DNA of 64,000 nt from Panulirus ornatus (GCF_036320965.1 NC_092261.1:19550544-19614543), one strand, 5' to 3'; counted from the first letter of the stretch, positions 46,494-61,834 are shown. The notes: generated by a model not told the origin, from the sequence alone. Made by a program: numbers and translations.

Positions 46494-46528
<35 letters not shown>
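45885..46528 (+). mobile_element. Non-LTR element with (CA)n tail, copy 2 (3' end only)
   Basis: Aligns with 45,270-45,880: CATGAA..GTGTAGCTAAGC..AAACAGC..CAGTTT, GTATATC/GTTATGTCA.., CCTTCATCTTAAG..TTGTGATTA, ACTGTGTATTTTCA, AACAAATCGTTATCTATTTTTCATTTAC, ending in CCCACCC and (AC)n. A 5'-truncated copy sitting immediately behind the (CA)n tail of copy 1. Confidence 0.7.
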
Positions 46529-46532
<4 letters not shown>

Positions 46533-47984
46533 CTTGCATTTTTGACGCCACCACCAGCAATAGCTTCAAGGATTTGTATTTTCAAAGATCTGTGCTGGTT
46601 ATAAAGATTGGAGCCTATTGTTTCCTTTTTCATACCTTTTTGGTAGCTCTGTTTAAGCTTTGTGCAGGTTTCTCTAAAGCTTTGAGCTAGTTGTTTCACA
46701 TTTCTGTACTAGTTATTTTAAGTTTTGTGATATTCTTTGTAAAACTTAAAAGCTTCTGAAATATTCATAGAATAAACACAAGCAGATATTTGCATAAGGT
46801 TCAAGTTTATTTCTGTGTTTATTTGCTCGCGAAACATCGTATCTCTTTTTCTTTTTGCTATCTGAATATGGCGCTAATGGGTACTGGCCCTGCGTGTGTC
46901 GCAGCCTCCGAGAGTGTCGTTGACCCTTTTGCACGAAAACTGAACACCCGCTCACTTGAACCCAAGTGCATTCAATGGAACACAAAAGTTTCTTCTCCCT
47001 GCAACATTTGCTGTGCGTTTATTTGGTTCTAAGCACCAGTCATAACAACTGCTGTGCGTTCACTTAGCACTAACCATCCTGACACTACACAAGTGCGCTT
47101 CGTAGTCGTTGAACTTTGTACCTATCCTCACTGTAAGCTCACTGAATACTTGGCTATTGTATACTAAATGGACACTAAGTAACCCGTCAATACATCCACT
47201 GTGCGTTCATCGGTAATTATACATGCAAGACTGAGAGTACTGATAATTTCAGTTCAACGCTTGTATCAGGAAACTGAAAAATAAAAGGATTTCCTTCTTA
47301 AAGCCACATGAATAAGCAATAATCTTAATGAAAATTTTTCACGTGAAGCGCTGGACTGCTCTCGTCGTAACATGCGTGATGGTTTCGACAGTTTGCACTA
47401 AAAGCCGAGCAAACATAAGGTACAATAAGCTCCTCAAAATTACCACTGCAATACCCTGGCCAACACGAAAGTTTAGTTACTCTTTTTTAGTACATTTTCA
47501 GATTCTTATTAGCCTTTCATGGAGTTTTGATATAAAAGCGCACATAATTGAAAACAAAACAATAGCTTTGTGCCAGGAAAAGCATATCAAATGGTGTGCT
47601 GTGGGGGTGTAATCAACCTAAGGTTTGGCTTCAGACATACAGTGAAGATATGAAAGGAAAGACTGTATATGGCCTTAGAACTGCTCTGTAGATCTGAGGG
47701 AGATTCATTTACTCAAACTTATTCGAGTGGTGGATATGAGTAACTTGGTCTTTAATGACTCGAGCGTCGATAAACCTAAAGTCGATATAATCGATCTACC
47801 AACTACCACTTTGTAAACACCATAGAAAGTACTTCATAAAATGAAATTGTATTTATTCCCTTGAATACAAAGTCTGAGAATGATACTCACCTTATATACT
47901 ATATGTGTGTGTAGGAAAGCAACGTTAGAAACACCAAAGGATAAAGAATTTACCTGTATACCACATGCTACCCATGATTGGGAG
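46529..47984. other. Unassigned ~1.45 kb
   Basis: AT-rich sequence with short open frames lacking any known motif. A few phrases recur (CTGTGCGTTYAYTTRG three times at 46,985-47,210), suggesting a decayed repeat. No gene supported. Confidence 0.4.
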
Positions 47985-48009
47985 ATATATATATGTATAT
48001 ATATATTTA

Positions 48010-48108
<99 letters not shown>
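47985..48108. repeat. (TA)n with TTTATATTTA interruptions
   Basis: TA array preceding the first of three stacked minus-strand RTE tails. Confidence 0.94.
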
Positions 48109-48111
48109 TTA

Positions 48112-48407
48112 TTTTGCTTTGTCGCTGTCTCCCGCGTTTGCGAGGTAGCGCAAGGAAACAGACGAAAGAAATGGCCCAACCCACCCCCATACACATGTAT
48201 ATACATACACGTCCACACACGCAAATATACATACCCATACATCTCACTGTACACATATATATACACACACAGACACATACATATATACACATGCACACAA
48301 TTCACACTGCCTTTATTCATTCCCATCGCCACCTCGCCACACATGGAATCAGATCCCCTTCCCCCCTCATGTGTGCGAGGTAGCGCTAGGAAAAGACAAC
48401 AAAGGCC

Positions 48408-48410
<3 letters not shown>
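48112..48410 (-). mobile_element. RTE 3'-tail fragment, long type (stack member 1)
   Basis: Reverse complement of the long 3'UTR from the terminal hairpin (48,120-48,160) to the second GCGAGGTAGCGCTAGG module (48,375-48,410). 5'-truncated there at (TA)n. Confidence 0.88.

Positions 48411-48494
<84 letters not shown>
48411..48494. repeat. (TA)n and T-run
   Basis: TA repeat then T-run between stacked tails 1 and 2. Confidence 0.96.
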
Positions 48495-48507
48495 CTTTTT
48501 TCTTTAT

Positions 48508-48643
48508 TATACTTTGTCGCTGTCTCCCGCGTTAGGGAGGTAGCACAAGGACACAGACAAAAGAATAGACCAACCCACCCACATACACATGTATATAAGT
48601 ACACGTCCACGAACGCACATATAAACACTTATACATTTCAACG

Positions 48644-48645
<2 letters not shown>
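48508..48645 (-). mobile_element. RTE 3'-tail fragment, long type (stack member 2)
   Basis: Hairpin variant GTCGCTGTCTCCCGCGTTAGGGAGGTAGCAC, then the CACGTCCACGAACGC and ATACATTTCAACGTATA segments of the long 3'UTR. About 135 bp only. Confidence 0.86.
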
Positions 48646-48735
<90 letters not shown>

Positions 48736-48742
48736 TTTTTTT
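48645..48742. repeat. (TA)n and T-run
   Basis: TA repeat then a T-run of about 24, the tail of copy 14. Confidence 0.96.
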
Positions 48743-50650
48743 GCTTTGTCGCTGTCTCCCGCGTTTGCGAGGTAGCGCAAGGAAACAGACGAAAGAAATG
48801 GCCCAACCCACCCCCATACACATGTATATACATACATCCACACACGCAACTATACATACCTACACAGCTTTCCATGGTTTACCCCAGACGCTTCACATGC
48901 CCTGATTCAATCCACTGACAGCACGTCAACCCCGGTATACCACATCGCTCCAATTCACTCTATTCCTTGCCCTCATTTCACCCTCCTGCATGTTCAGGCC
49001 CCGATCACACAAAATCTTTTTCACTCCATCTTTCCACCTCCAATTTGGTCTCCCTCTTCTCCTCGTTCCCTCCACCTCCGACACATATATCCTCTTGGTC
49101 AATCTTTCCTCACTCATTCTCTCCATGTGCCCGAACCATTTCAAAACACCCTCTTCTGCTCTCTCAACCACGCTCTTTTTATTTCCACACATCTCTCTTA
49201 CCCTTACGTTACTTACTCGATCAAACCACCTCACACCACACATTGTCCTCAAACATCTCATTTCCAGCACATCCATCCTCCTGCGCACAACTCTATCCAT
49301 AGCCCACGCCTCGCAACCATACAACATTGTTGGAACCACTATTCCTTCAAACATACCCATTTTTGCTTTCCGAGATAATGTTCTCGACTTCCACACATTC
49401 TTCAAGGCTCCCAGAATTTTCGCCCCCTCCCCCACCCTATGATCCACTTCCGCTTCCATGGTTCCATCCGCTGCCAGATCCACTCCCAGATATCTAAAAC
49501 ACTTCACTTCCTCCAGTTTTTCTCCATTCAAACTCACCTCCCAATTGACTTGACCCTCAACCCTACTGTACCTAATAACCTTGCTCTTATTCACATTTAC
49601 TCTTAACTTTCTTCTTTCACACACTTTACCAAACTCAGTCACCAGCTTCTGCAGTTTCTCACATGAATCAGCCACCAGCGCTGTATCATCAGCGAACAAC
49701 AACTGACTCACTTCCAAGCTCTCTCATCCCCAACAGACTTCATACTTGCCCCTCTTTCCAAAACTCTTGCATTTACCTCCCTAACAACCCCATCCATAAA
49801 CAAATTAAAGAACCATGGAGACATCACACACCCCTGCCGCAAACCTACATTCACTGAGAACCAATCACTTTCCTCTCTTCCTACACGTACACATGCCTTA
49901 CATCCTCGATAAAAACTTTTCACTGCTTCTAACAACTTGCCTCCCACACCATATATTCTTAATACCTTCCACAGAGCATCTCTATCAACTCTATCATATG
50001 CCTTCTCCAGATCCATAAATGCTACATACAAATCCATTTGCTTTTCTAAGTATTTCTCACATACATTCTTCAAAGCAAACACCTGATCCACACATCCTCT
50101 ACCACTTCTGAAACCACACTGCTCTTCCCCAATCTGATGCTCTGTACATGCCTTCACCCTCTCAATCAATACCCTCCCATATAATTTACCAGGAATACTC
50201 AACAGACTTATACCTCTGTAATTTGAGCACTCACTCTTATCCCCTTTGCCTTTGTACAATGGCACTATGCACGCATTCCGCCAATCCTCAGGCACCTCAC
50301 CGTGAGTCATACATACATTAAATAACCTTACCAACCAGTCAACAATACAGTCACCCCCTTTTTTAATAAATTCCACTGCAATACCATCCAAACCTGCTGC
50401 CTTGCCGGCTTTCATCTTCCGCAAAGCTTTTACTACCTCTTCTCTGTTTACCAAATCATTTTCCCTAACCCTCTCACTTTGCACACCACCTCGACCAAAA
50501 CACCCTATATCTGCCACTCTATCATCAAACACATTCAACAAACCTTCAAAATACTCACTCCATCTCCTTCTCACATCACCACTACTTGTTATCACCTCCC
50601 CATTTGCGCCCTTCACTGAAGTTCCCATTTGCTTCCTTGTCTTACGCATT
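48743..50650 (-). mobile_element. RTE copy 14: linker-RT-C-terminal, short-3'UTR subfamily
   Basis: Minus strand, stop at 48,926. The C-terminal half is open at 48,926-49,717 and the upstream half at 49,708-50,649. They are separated by a single-base deletion near 49,714 (CACTTCCAAGC for CACTTCCCAAGC). RT motifs A, B ([13 protein letters not shown]) and FADD are intact. 5'-truncated in the linker at VRKTRKQMGTS. One base from an open RT. Confidence 0.92.
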
Positions 50651-50790
50651 ATGTGACATTCATTTTTTTTTTTTTCTTTTCATTTCAAGCTAGAAGTTTC
50701 AGTTTTCTAAATTGTTTCTTACATTTTTCATATGTATATATATGTATGTGTGTGTGTGTGTATATGTGCGTGTGTGTGTGTATGTGTGTG

Positions 50791-50796
<6 letters not shown>

Positions 50797-50885
<89 letters not shown>

Positions 50886-50886
50886 T
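50797..50886. repeat. (TG)n/(TA)n array
   Basis: A GTGTGT-rich stretch (50,745-50,796) grading into pure TA, abutting the 5' end of RTE copy 15. Confidence 0.95.
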
Positions 50887-50889
50887 ATG

Positions 50890-52252
50890 CCTGGGGATAG
50901 GGGTGAAAGAATACTTCCCACGCATTCCTCGCGTGTCGTAGAAAGCGACTAGAGGGGACGGGAGCGGGGGGGGCCAGAAATCCTCCCCTCCTTGTATTTT
51001 TTTAACTTTCTAAAATGGGAAACAGACGAAGGAGTCACGCGGGGAGAGCTCATCCTCCTCGAAGGCTCAGATTGGGGTGCCTAAATGTGTGTGGATGTAA
51101 CCAAGATGTGAAAAAAGGAGAGATAGGTAGTATGTTTGAGGAAAGGAACCTGGATGTTTTGGCTCTGAGTGAAACGAAGCTCAAGGGTGAAGGGGAAGAG
51201 TGGTTTGGGAATGTCTTGGGAGTAAAGTCAGGGGTTAGTGAGAGGACAAGAGCAAGGGAAGGAGTAGCAGTACTCCTGAAACAGGAGTTGTGGGAGTATG
51301 TGATAGAATGTAAGAAAGTAAATTCTCGATTAATATGGGTAAAACTGAAAGTTGATGGAGAGCGATTGGTGATTATTGGTGCATATGCACCTGGGCATGA
51401 GAAGAAAGATCATGAGAGGCAAGTGTTTTGGGAGCAGCTGAATGAGTGTGTTAGTGGTTTTGATGCACGAGACCGGGTTATAGTGATGGGTGATTTGAAT
51501 GCAAAGGTGAGTAAAGTGGCAGTTGAAGGAATAATTGGTATACATGGGGTGTTCAGTGTTGTAAATGGAAATGGTGAAGAGCTTGTAGATTTATGTGCTG
51601 AAAAATGACTGATGATTGGGAATATCTGGTTTAAAAAGCGAGATATACATAAGTATACTTATGTAAGTAGGAGAGATGGCCAGAGAGCGTTATTGGATTA
51701 CGTGTTAATTGACAGGCGCGCTGAGAGGTGCAACTGGAGGGATGTCTGATCATTATCTTGTGGAGGCTAAGGTGAAGATTTGTATGGGTTTTCAGAAAAA
51801 AAGAGTGAATGTTGGGGTGAAGAGGGTGGTGAGAGTAAGTGAGCTTGGGAAGGAGACTTGTGTGAGGAAGTACCCGGAGGGACTGAGTACAGAATGGAAA
51901 AAGGTGAGAACAATGGAAGTAAGGGGAGTGGGGGAGGAATGGGATGTATTTAGGGAATCAGTGATGGATTGCGCAAAAGATGCTTGTGGCATGAGAAGAG
52001 TGGGAGGTGGGTTGATTAGAAAGGGTAGTGAGTGATGGGATGAAGAAGTAAGAGTATTAGTGAAAGAGAAGAGAGAGGCATTTGGACGATTTTTGCAGGG
52101 AAAAAATGCAATTGAGTGGGAGACGTATAAAAGAAAGAGACAGGAGGTCAAGAGAAAGGTGCAAGAGGTGAAAAAAAGGGCAAATGAGAGTTGGGGTGAG
52201 AGAGTATCATTAAATTTTAGGAAGAATAAAAAGATGTTCTGGAAGGAGGTAA

Positions 52253-52253
<1 letters not shown>
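50890..52253 (+). mobile_element. RTE copy 15: complete 5' end and endonuclease
   Basis: An intact 5'UTR (50,890-51,014) gives the best family 5' end. The coding region is broken at TGA 51,606, by a deletion around 51,718 and by TGA at 52,034. It is 3'-truncated in the linker at KEVNI, where (TA)n begins. Confidence 0.92.
51015..51608 (+). pseudogene. RTE AP-endonuclease N-terminal part
   Basis: 197 codons from an ATG placed at the end of the 5'UTR, a plausible native start because other copies keep the same frame. EN blocks are LNVCGCN (23-29), LSETKL (51-56, catalytic Glu), AYAPG (123-127) and VMGDLNAK (157-164, GDLN). The enzyme nicks target DNA to prime reverse transcription. Premature TGA after CAEK, where other copies read CAEKGL. 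Confidence 0.85.

Positions 52254-52339
<86 letters not shown>
52254..52339. repeat. (TA)n array
   Basis: TA repeat at the break in RTE copy 15. Confidence 0.96.
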
Positions 52340-52341
<2 letters not shown>

Positions 52342-52349
52342 CATATATT

Positions 52350-52508
52350 TCATACTATTCGCCATTTCCCGCATTAGCGAGGTAGCGTTAAGAACAGACG
52401 ACTGGGCCTTTGAGGGAATATCCTCACCTGGCCCCCTTCTCTGTTCCTTCTTTTGGAAAATTAAAAAAAAATGAGAGGGGAGGATTTCCAGCCCCCCCAC
52501 TGCCAATG
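52350..52508 (-). mobile_element. Non-autonomous RTE-derived element, 5'-truncated
   Basis: Minus strand: hairpin (ATTCGCCATTTCCCGCATTAGCGAGGTAGCG), TGGGCCTTTGAGGGAATATCC, GGAAAATTAAAAAAAAATGAG, GGATTTCCAGCCCCC. It lacks the CCTGGGGATAGGGG head. Flanked by (TA)n on both sides. Confidence 0.85.
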
Positions 52509-53606
<1,098 letters not shown>

Positions 53607-53750
53607 CATGTGAGGCGTCTGGGGTGAGCCATGGAAGGTTCTGTGGGGCCTGGATGTGGAAAGGGAGCTGTGGTTTCGGTGCATTGTTACATGACAGCTA
53701 GAGACTGAGTGTGAATGAATGGGGCCTTTGTTGTCTTTTCCTAGCGCTAC
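53607..53750 (+). mobile_element. RTE long-3'UTR fragment
   Basis: Part of a long 3'UTR (CATGTGAGGCGTCTGGGGTGAGCC.. TTCTGTGGGGCCTGG.. TTGTCTTTTCCTAGCGCTACC), fused at its left to the end of a short 3'UTR and at its right to a PLE terminus. Confidence 0.82.
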
Positions 53751-54046
<296 letters not shown>

Positions 54047-54935
54047 AAGAAGAAAGATCATGAGAGGCAAGTGTTTTGGGAGCAGCTAAATGAGTGTGTT
54101 AGCGGTTTTGATGCACGAGACCGGGTTATAGTGATGGGTGATTTGAATGCAAAGGTGAGTAATGTGGCAGTTGAGGGAATAATTGGTATGCATGGGGTGT
54201 TCAGTGTTGTAAATGGAAATGGTGAAGAGCTTGTAGATTTATGTGCTGAAAAAGGACTGATGATTGGGAATACCTGGTTTAAAAAGCGAGATATACATAA
54301 GTATACCTATGTAAGTAGGAGAGATGGCCAGAGAGCGTTATTGGATTACGTGATAATTGACAGGCGTGCGAAAGAGAGACTTTTGGATGTCAATGTGCTG
54401 AGAGGTGCAACTGGAGGGATGTCTGATCATTATCTTGTGGAGGCTAAGGTGAAGATTAGTATGGGTTTTCAGAAAAAAAGAGTGAATGTTGGGGTGAAGA
54501 AGGTGGTGAGAGTAAGTGAGCTTGGGAAGGAGACCTGTGTGAGGAAGTATCAGGAGAGACTGTGTACAGAATGGAAAAAGGTGAGAACAATGGAAGTAAG
54601 GGGAGTGGGGGAGGAATGGGATGTATTTAGGGAATCAGTGATGGATTGCGCAAAAGATGCTTGTGGCATGAGAAGAGTGGGAGGTGGGCTGTTTAGAAAG
54701 GGTAGTGAGTGTGGGATGAAGAAGTAAGAGTATTAGTGAAAGAGAAGAGGAGGCATTTGGACGATTTTTGCAGGGAAAAAAATGCAATTGAGTGGGGAAC
54801 GTATAAAAGAAAGAGACAGGAGGTCAAGAGGAAAGGTGCAAGAGGTGAAAAAAAGGGCAAATGAGAGTTGGGGTGAGAGAGTATCATTAAATTTTAGGAA
54901 GAATAAAAAGATGTTCTGGAAGGAGGTAAATATAT
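54047..54935 (+). mobile_element. RTE copy 17: EN/linker fragment, chimeric
   Basis: EN from KKDHERQVFW through GDLNAK, LLDYVII and MSDHYLVEAK to the linker (54,071-54,727 open). Left part matches copy 19 (ISMGFQKKR, VKKVVRV, LCTEWKK, GGLFRKGSE). From about 54,795 it matches copy 15 (GTATAAAAGAAAGAGACAGG, TTAGGAAGAATAAAAAG) and it ends at the same KEVNI/(TA)n break. The switch point marks a duplication junction. Confidence 0.85.
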
Positions 54936-54955
54936 TTATTTATATATATATATAT

Positions 54956-55000
<45 letters not shown>

Positions 55001-55014
55001 TTTATATATATATA
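54936..55014. repeat. Degenerate (TA)n array
   Basis: TA repeat with many TT/AA slips, unlike the pure arrays elsewhere. Confidence 0.9.
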
Positions 55015-55015
55015 T

Positions 55016-55175
55016 TTTCATACTATTCGCCATTTCCCCCATTAGCGAGGTAGCGTTAAGAACAGACGACTGGGCCTTTGGGGAATATCCTACCTGGCCC
55101 CCTTCTCTGTTCCTTCTTTTGGAAAATTAAAAAAAAATGAGAGGGGAGGATTTCCGCCCCCCCACTGCCAATATT
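55016..55175 (-). mobile_element. Non-autonomous RTE-derived element, 5'-truncated (duplicate)
   Basis: Same fragment as 52,350-52,508 with added small indels (GCCTTTGGGGAATATCCTACC). Confidence 0.83.
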
Positions 55176-55307
55176 TGTATAATATATTATATATATATAT
55201 ATATTATTTATATATTATATATATATATATATTATATATATATATTATATATATATATTTTATATATATATTTTATATATATATATATATAATATTTATA
55301 TATATAT

Positions 55308-55338
<31 letters not shown>
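55176..55338. repeat. Degenerate (TA)n array
   Basis: Counterpart of 52,512-52,663, broken by irregular TT/AA slips. Confidence 0.9.
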
Positions 55339-56283
55339 GATACAGCGCTGGTGGTGATTCATGTGAGGAAACTGCAGAAGCTGGTGACTGAGTTTGGTAA
55401 AGTGTGTGAAAGAAGAAAGTTAAGAGTAAATGTGAAAGAGCAAGGTTATTAGGTACAGTAGGGTTGAGGATCAAGTCAATTGGGAGGGTAAGTTTTTAAT
55501 GGAGAAAAATGGAGTAAGTAAAGTGTTTTAGATATCTGGGAGTGGATTTTGGCAGCGGTTGGAACCTTTGGAAGCGGAAGTGGATCATAGGGTGGGGGAG
55601 GGGCGACAATCCTGGGAGCCTTTAAGAATGTGTGGAAGTCGAGAACATTATTCGGAAAGCAAAAATGGGTATGTTTGAAGGAATAGTGGTTCCAACAATG
55701 TTGTATGGTTGCGAGGCGTGGGCTATGGATAGATTTGTGCGCAGGAGGATGGATATGCTGGAAATGAGATGTTTGAGGACAATGTGTGGTGTGAGGTGGT
55801 TTGATCGAGTAAGTAACGTAAGGGTAAGAGAGATGTGTGGAAATTAAAAGAGCGTGGTTGAGAGAGCAGAAGAGGGTGTTTTGAAATGGTTTGGGCACAT
55901 GGAGAGAATGAGTGAGGAAAGATTGACCAAGAGGATATCTCTGTCGGAGGTGGAGGGAACGAGGAGAAGTGGGAGACCAAATTGGAGGTGGATAGATGGA
56001 GTGAAAAAGATTTTGTGTGATCGGGGCCTGAACATGCAGGAGGGTGAAAGGAGGGCAAGGAATAGAGTGAATTGGATCGGTGTGGTGTACCGGGGTTGAC
56101 GTGCTGTCAGTGGATTGAATCAAGGCATGTGAAGCGTCTGGGGTGAACCATGGAAAGCTGTGTAGGTATGTATATTTGCGTTGTGTGGACGTATGTATAT
56201 ACATGTGTATGGGGGTGGGTTGGGCCATTTTTTTCGTCTGTTTCCTTGCGCTACCTCGCAACGCGGGAGACAGCGACAAAGCA
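55339..56283 (+). mobile_element. RTE copy 18: duplicate of copy 16 with many indels
   Basis: Same start (GATACAGCGCTGG), same private residues as copy 16 and same end, but with frequent 1-bp indels (GGTGATTCATGTGAGGAAAC, AATTAAAAGAGCG, CCTCGCAACGCGGG). Coding is therefore fragmented. Confidence 0.87.
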
Positions 56284-56426
56284 TGTGAGGCGTCTGGGGT
56301 GAGCCATGGAAGGTTCTGTGGGGCCTGGATGTGGAAAGGGAGCTGTGGTTTCGGTGCATTGTTACATGACAGCTAGAGACTGAGTGTGAATGAATGGGGC
56401 CTTTGTTGTCTTTTCCTAGCGCTACC
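56284..56426 (+). mobile_element. RTE long-3'UTR fragment (duplicate)
   Basis: Duplicate of 53,607-53,750. Confidence 0.82.
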
Positions 56427-56718
<292 letters not shown>

Positions 56719-57013
56719 TAGAAGAAGAAAGATCATGAGAGGCAAGTGTTTTGGGAGCAGCTAAATGAGTGTGTTAGCGGTTTTGATGCACGAGACCGGG
56801 TTATAGTGATGGGTGATTTGAATGCAAAGGTGAGTAATGTGGCAGTTGAGGAATAATTGGTATGCATGGGGTGTTCAGTGTTGTAAATGGAAATGGTGAA
56901 GAGCTTGTAGATTTATGTGCTGAAAAAGGACTGATGATTGGGAATACCTGGTTTAAAAGCGAGATATACATAAGTATACCTATGTAAGTAGGAGAGATGG
57001 CCAGAGAGCGTTA

Positions 57014-57907
57014 TTGGATTACGTGATAATTGACAGGCGTGCGAAAGAGAGACTTTTGGATGTCAATGTGCTGAGAGGTGCAACTGGAGGGATGTCTGAT
57101 CATTATCTTGTGGAGGCTAAGGTGAAGATTAGTATGGGTTTTCAGAAAAAAAGAGTGAATGTTGGGGTGAAGAAGGTGGTGAGAGTAAGTGAGCTTGGGA
57201 AGGAGACCTGTGTGAGGAAGTATCAGGAGAGACTGTGTACAGAATGGAAAAAGGTGAGAACAATGGAAGTAAGGGGAGTGGGGGAGGAATGGGATGTATT
57301 TAGGGAATCAGTGATGGATTGCGCAAAAGATGCTTGTGGCATGAGAAGAGTGGGAGGTGGGCTGTTTAGAAAGGGTAGTGAGTGGTGGGATGAAGAAGTA
57401 AGAGTATTAGTGAAAGAGAAGAGGGAGGCATTTGGACGATTTTTGCAGGGAAAAAATGCAATTGAGTGGGAGAAGTATAAAAGAAAGAGACAAGAGGTCA
57501 AGAGAAAGGTGCAAGAGGTGAAAAAAAGGGCAAATGAGAGTTGGGGTGAGAGACTATCAGTAAATTTTAGGGAGAATAAAAAGATGTTCTGGAAGGAGGT
57601 AAATAGGGTGCGTAAGACAAGGGAGCAAATGGGAACTTCAGTGAAGGGCGTAAATGGGGAGGTGATAACAAGTAGTGGTGATGTGAGAAGGAGATGGAAT
57701 GAGTATTTTGAAGGTTTGTTGAATGTGTCTGATGACAGAGTGGCAGATATAGGGTGTTTGGGTCGAGGTGGTGTGCAAAGTGAGAGGGTTAGGGAAAATG
57801 ATTTGGTAAACAGAGAAGAGGTAGTAAAAGCTTTGCGGAAGATGAAAGCCGGCAAGGCAGCAGGTTTGGATGGTATTGCAGTGGAATTTATAAAAAAAAG
57901 GGGGTGA
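57014..57907 (+). pseudogene. RTE EN C-terminus and linker ORF
   Basis: 297 codons: EN end (MSDHYLVEAK), basic coiled linker (KRKRQEVKRKVQEVKKR), NSWGERLS, VRKTREQMGTS, and RT motif 0 (LDGIAVEFIKK) running off frame at KKRG. It precedes the RT frame at 57,924 with a +1-type slip in the A/G run. Confidence 0.85.
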
Positions 57908-57923
57908 CTGTATTGTTGACTGG

Positions 57924-59333
57924 TTGGTAAGGTTATTTAATGTATGTATGACTCATGGTGAGGTGCCTGAGGATTGGCGGAATGCGTGCATAGTGCCATT
58001 GTACAAAGGCAAAGGGGATAAGAGTGAGTGCTCAAATTACAGAGGTATAAGTTTGTTGAGTATTCCTGGTAAATTATATGGGAGGGTATTGATTGAGAGG
58101 GTGAAGGCATGTACAGAGCATCAGATTGGGGAAGAGCAGTGTGGTTTCAGAAGTGGTAGAGGATGTGTGGATCAGGTGTTTGCTTTGAAGAATGTATGTG
58201 AGAAATACTTAGAAAAGCAAATGGATCTGTATGTAGCATTTATGGATCTGGAGAAGGCATATGATAGAGTTGATAGAGATGCTCTGTGGAAGGTATTAAG
58301 AATATATGGTGTGGGAGGCAAGTTGTTAGAAGCAGTGAAAAGTTTTTATCGAGGATGTAAGGCATGTGTACGTGTAGGAAGAGAGGAAAGTGATTGGTTC
58401 TCAGTGAATGTAGGTTTGCGGCAGGGGTGTGTGATGTCTCCATGGTTGTTTAATTTGTTTATGGATGGGGTTGTTAGGGAGGTAAATGCAAGAGTCTTGG
58501 AAAGAGGGGCAAGTATGAAGTCTGTTGGGGATGAGAGAGCTTGGGAAGTGAGTCGGTTGTTGTTCGCTGGTGATACAGCGCTGGTGGCGGATTCATGTGA
58601 GAAACTGCAGAAGCTGGTGACGGAGTTTGGTAAAGTGTGTGGAAGAAGAAAGTTAAGAGTAAATGTGAATAAGAGCAAGGTTATTAGGTACAGTAGGGTT
58701 GAGGGTCAAGTCAATTGGGAGGTGAGTTTGAATGGAGAAAAACTGGAGGAAGTGAAGTGTTTTAGATATCTGGGAGTGGATCTGTCAGCGGATGGAATCA
58801 TGGAAGCGGAAGTGGATCATAGGGTGGGGGAGGGGGCAAAAATTTTGGGAGCCTTGAAAAATGTGTGGAAGTCGAGAACATTATCCCGGAAAGCAAAAAT
58901 GGGTATGTTTGAAGGAATAGTGGTTCCAACAATGTTGTATGGTTGCGAGGCGTGGGCTATGGATAGAGTTGTGCGCAGGAGGATGGATGTGCTGGAAATG
59001 AGATGTTTGAGGACAATGTGTGGTGTGAGGTGGTTTGATCGAGTAAGTAACGTAAGGGTAAGAGAGATGTGTGGAAATAAAAAGAGCGTGGTTGAGAGAG
59101 CAGAGGAGGGTGTTTTGAAGTGGTTTGGGCACATGGAGAGAATGAGTGAGGAAAGATTGACCAAGAGGATATATGTGTCGGAGGTGGAGGGAACGAGGAG
59201 AAGAGGGAGACCAAATTGGAGGTGGAAAGATGGAGTGAAAAGGATTTTGTGTGATCGGGGCCTGAACATGCAGGAGGGTGAAAGGAGGGCAAGGAATAGA
59301 GTGAATTGGAGCGATGTGGTATACAGGGGTTGA
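57924..59333 (+). CDS. RTE reverse transcriptase ORF, 469 codons, catalytic Asp replaced
   Basis: Same span as the ORF at 2168-3577. RT motifs 1-2 ([15 protein letters not shown]), A ([12 protein letters not shown]) and B ([11 protein letters not shown]) are intact. Motif C reads [15 protein letters not shown] to GGT at about 58,569-58,571 turns the first catalytic Asp into Gly, which should abolish polymerisation. The C-terminal domain is complete to VVYRG. The initiator is not native. Confidence 0.88.
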   Translation: MVRLFNVCMTHGEVPEDWRNACIVPLYKGKGDKSECSNYRGISLLSIPGKLYGRVLIERVKACTEHQIGEEQCGFRSGRGCVDQVFALKNVCEKYLEKQMDLYVAFMDLEKAYDRVDRDALWKVLRIYGVGGKLLEAVKSFYRGCKACVRVGREESDWFSVNVGLRQGCVMSPWLFNLFMDGVVREVNARVLERGASMKSVGDERAWEVSRLLFAGDTALVADSCEKLQKLVTEFGKVCGRRKLRVNVNKSKVIRYSRVEGQVNWEVSLNGEKLEEVKCFRYLGVDLSADGIMEAEVDHRVGEGAKILGALKNVWKSRTLSRKAKMGMFEGIVVPTMLYGCEAWAMDRVVRRRMDVLEMRCLRTMCGVRWFDRVSNVRVREMCGNKKSVVERAEEGVLKWFGHMERMSEERLTKRIYVSEVEGTRRRGRPNWRWKDGVKRILCDRGLNMQEGERRARNRVNWSDVVYRG

Positions 59334-59518
59334 CGTGCTGTCAGTGGATTGAATCAAGGCATGTGAAGCGTCCGGGGTAAACCATGGAAAGCTGTGTAGG
59401 TATGTATATTTGCGTGTGTGGACGTATGTATGTGCATGTGTATGGGGGGGGTTGGGCCATTTCTTTCGTCTGTTTCCTTGCGCTACCTCGCAAACGCGGG
59501 AGACAGCGACGAGGTATA

Positions 59519-59865
<347 letters not shown>

Positions 59866-59877
59866 CTTTTTCTTTCT

Positions 59878-60106
59878 TTTAAACTATTCGCCATTTCCCG
59901 CGTTAGCGAGGTAGCATTAAGAACAGAGGACTGGGCCTTTGAGGGAATACCCTCACCTGGCCCAATTCCCTGTTCCTTCTTTTGGAAAATTAAAAAAAAA
60001 AATGAGAGGGGAGGATTTCCAGCCACCCGCTCCCTCCCCTTTTAGTCGCCTTCTACTACACGCAGGGAATACGTGGGAAGTATTCTTAATTCCCTATCCC
60101 CAGGGA
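59878..60106 (-). mobile_element. Non-autonomous RTE-derived element, full length
   Basis: Minus strand: hairpin (ATTCGCCATTTCCCGCGTTAGCGAGGTAGC), family-specific middle, and the complete head (AGTCGCCTTCTACTACACGCAGGG.. CCCTATCCCCAGGG). (TA)n on both sides. Confidence 0.87.

Positions 60107-61777
<1,671 letters not shown>

Positions 61778-61834
<57 letters not shown>
61778..61834. repeat. (TA)n array
   Basis: TA repeat preceding the 5'-inverted RTE copy 20. Confidence 0.96.

Larger units (their letters stand above)
56719..59518 (+). mobile_element. RTE copy 19: mid-EN to 3' end, short-3'UTR subfamily
   Basis: EN from KKDHERQVFW, with two 1-bp deletions before 57,000. An open EN-end/linker frame follows at 57,014-57,907, with a frameshift in the A/G run at 57,892-57,903, and then RT and C-terminus in one frame. 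The short 3'UTR is at 59,334-59,518, followed by a 24-A run. Confidence 0.93.

Noticed and set aside
46790..47032. 80-codon open frame as a possible small gene
   Set aside because: No motif, no splice context, no codon bias. Consistent with chance in unassigned DNA.
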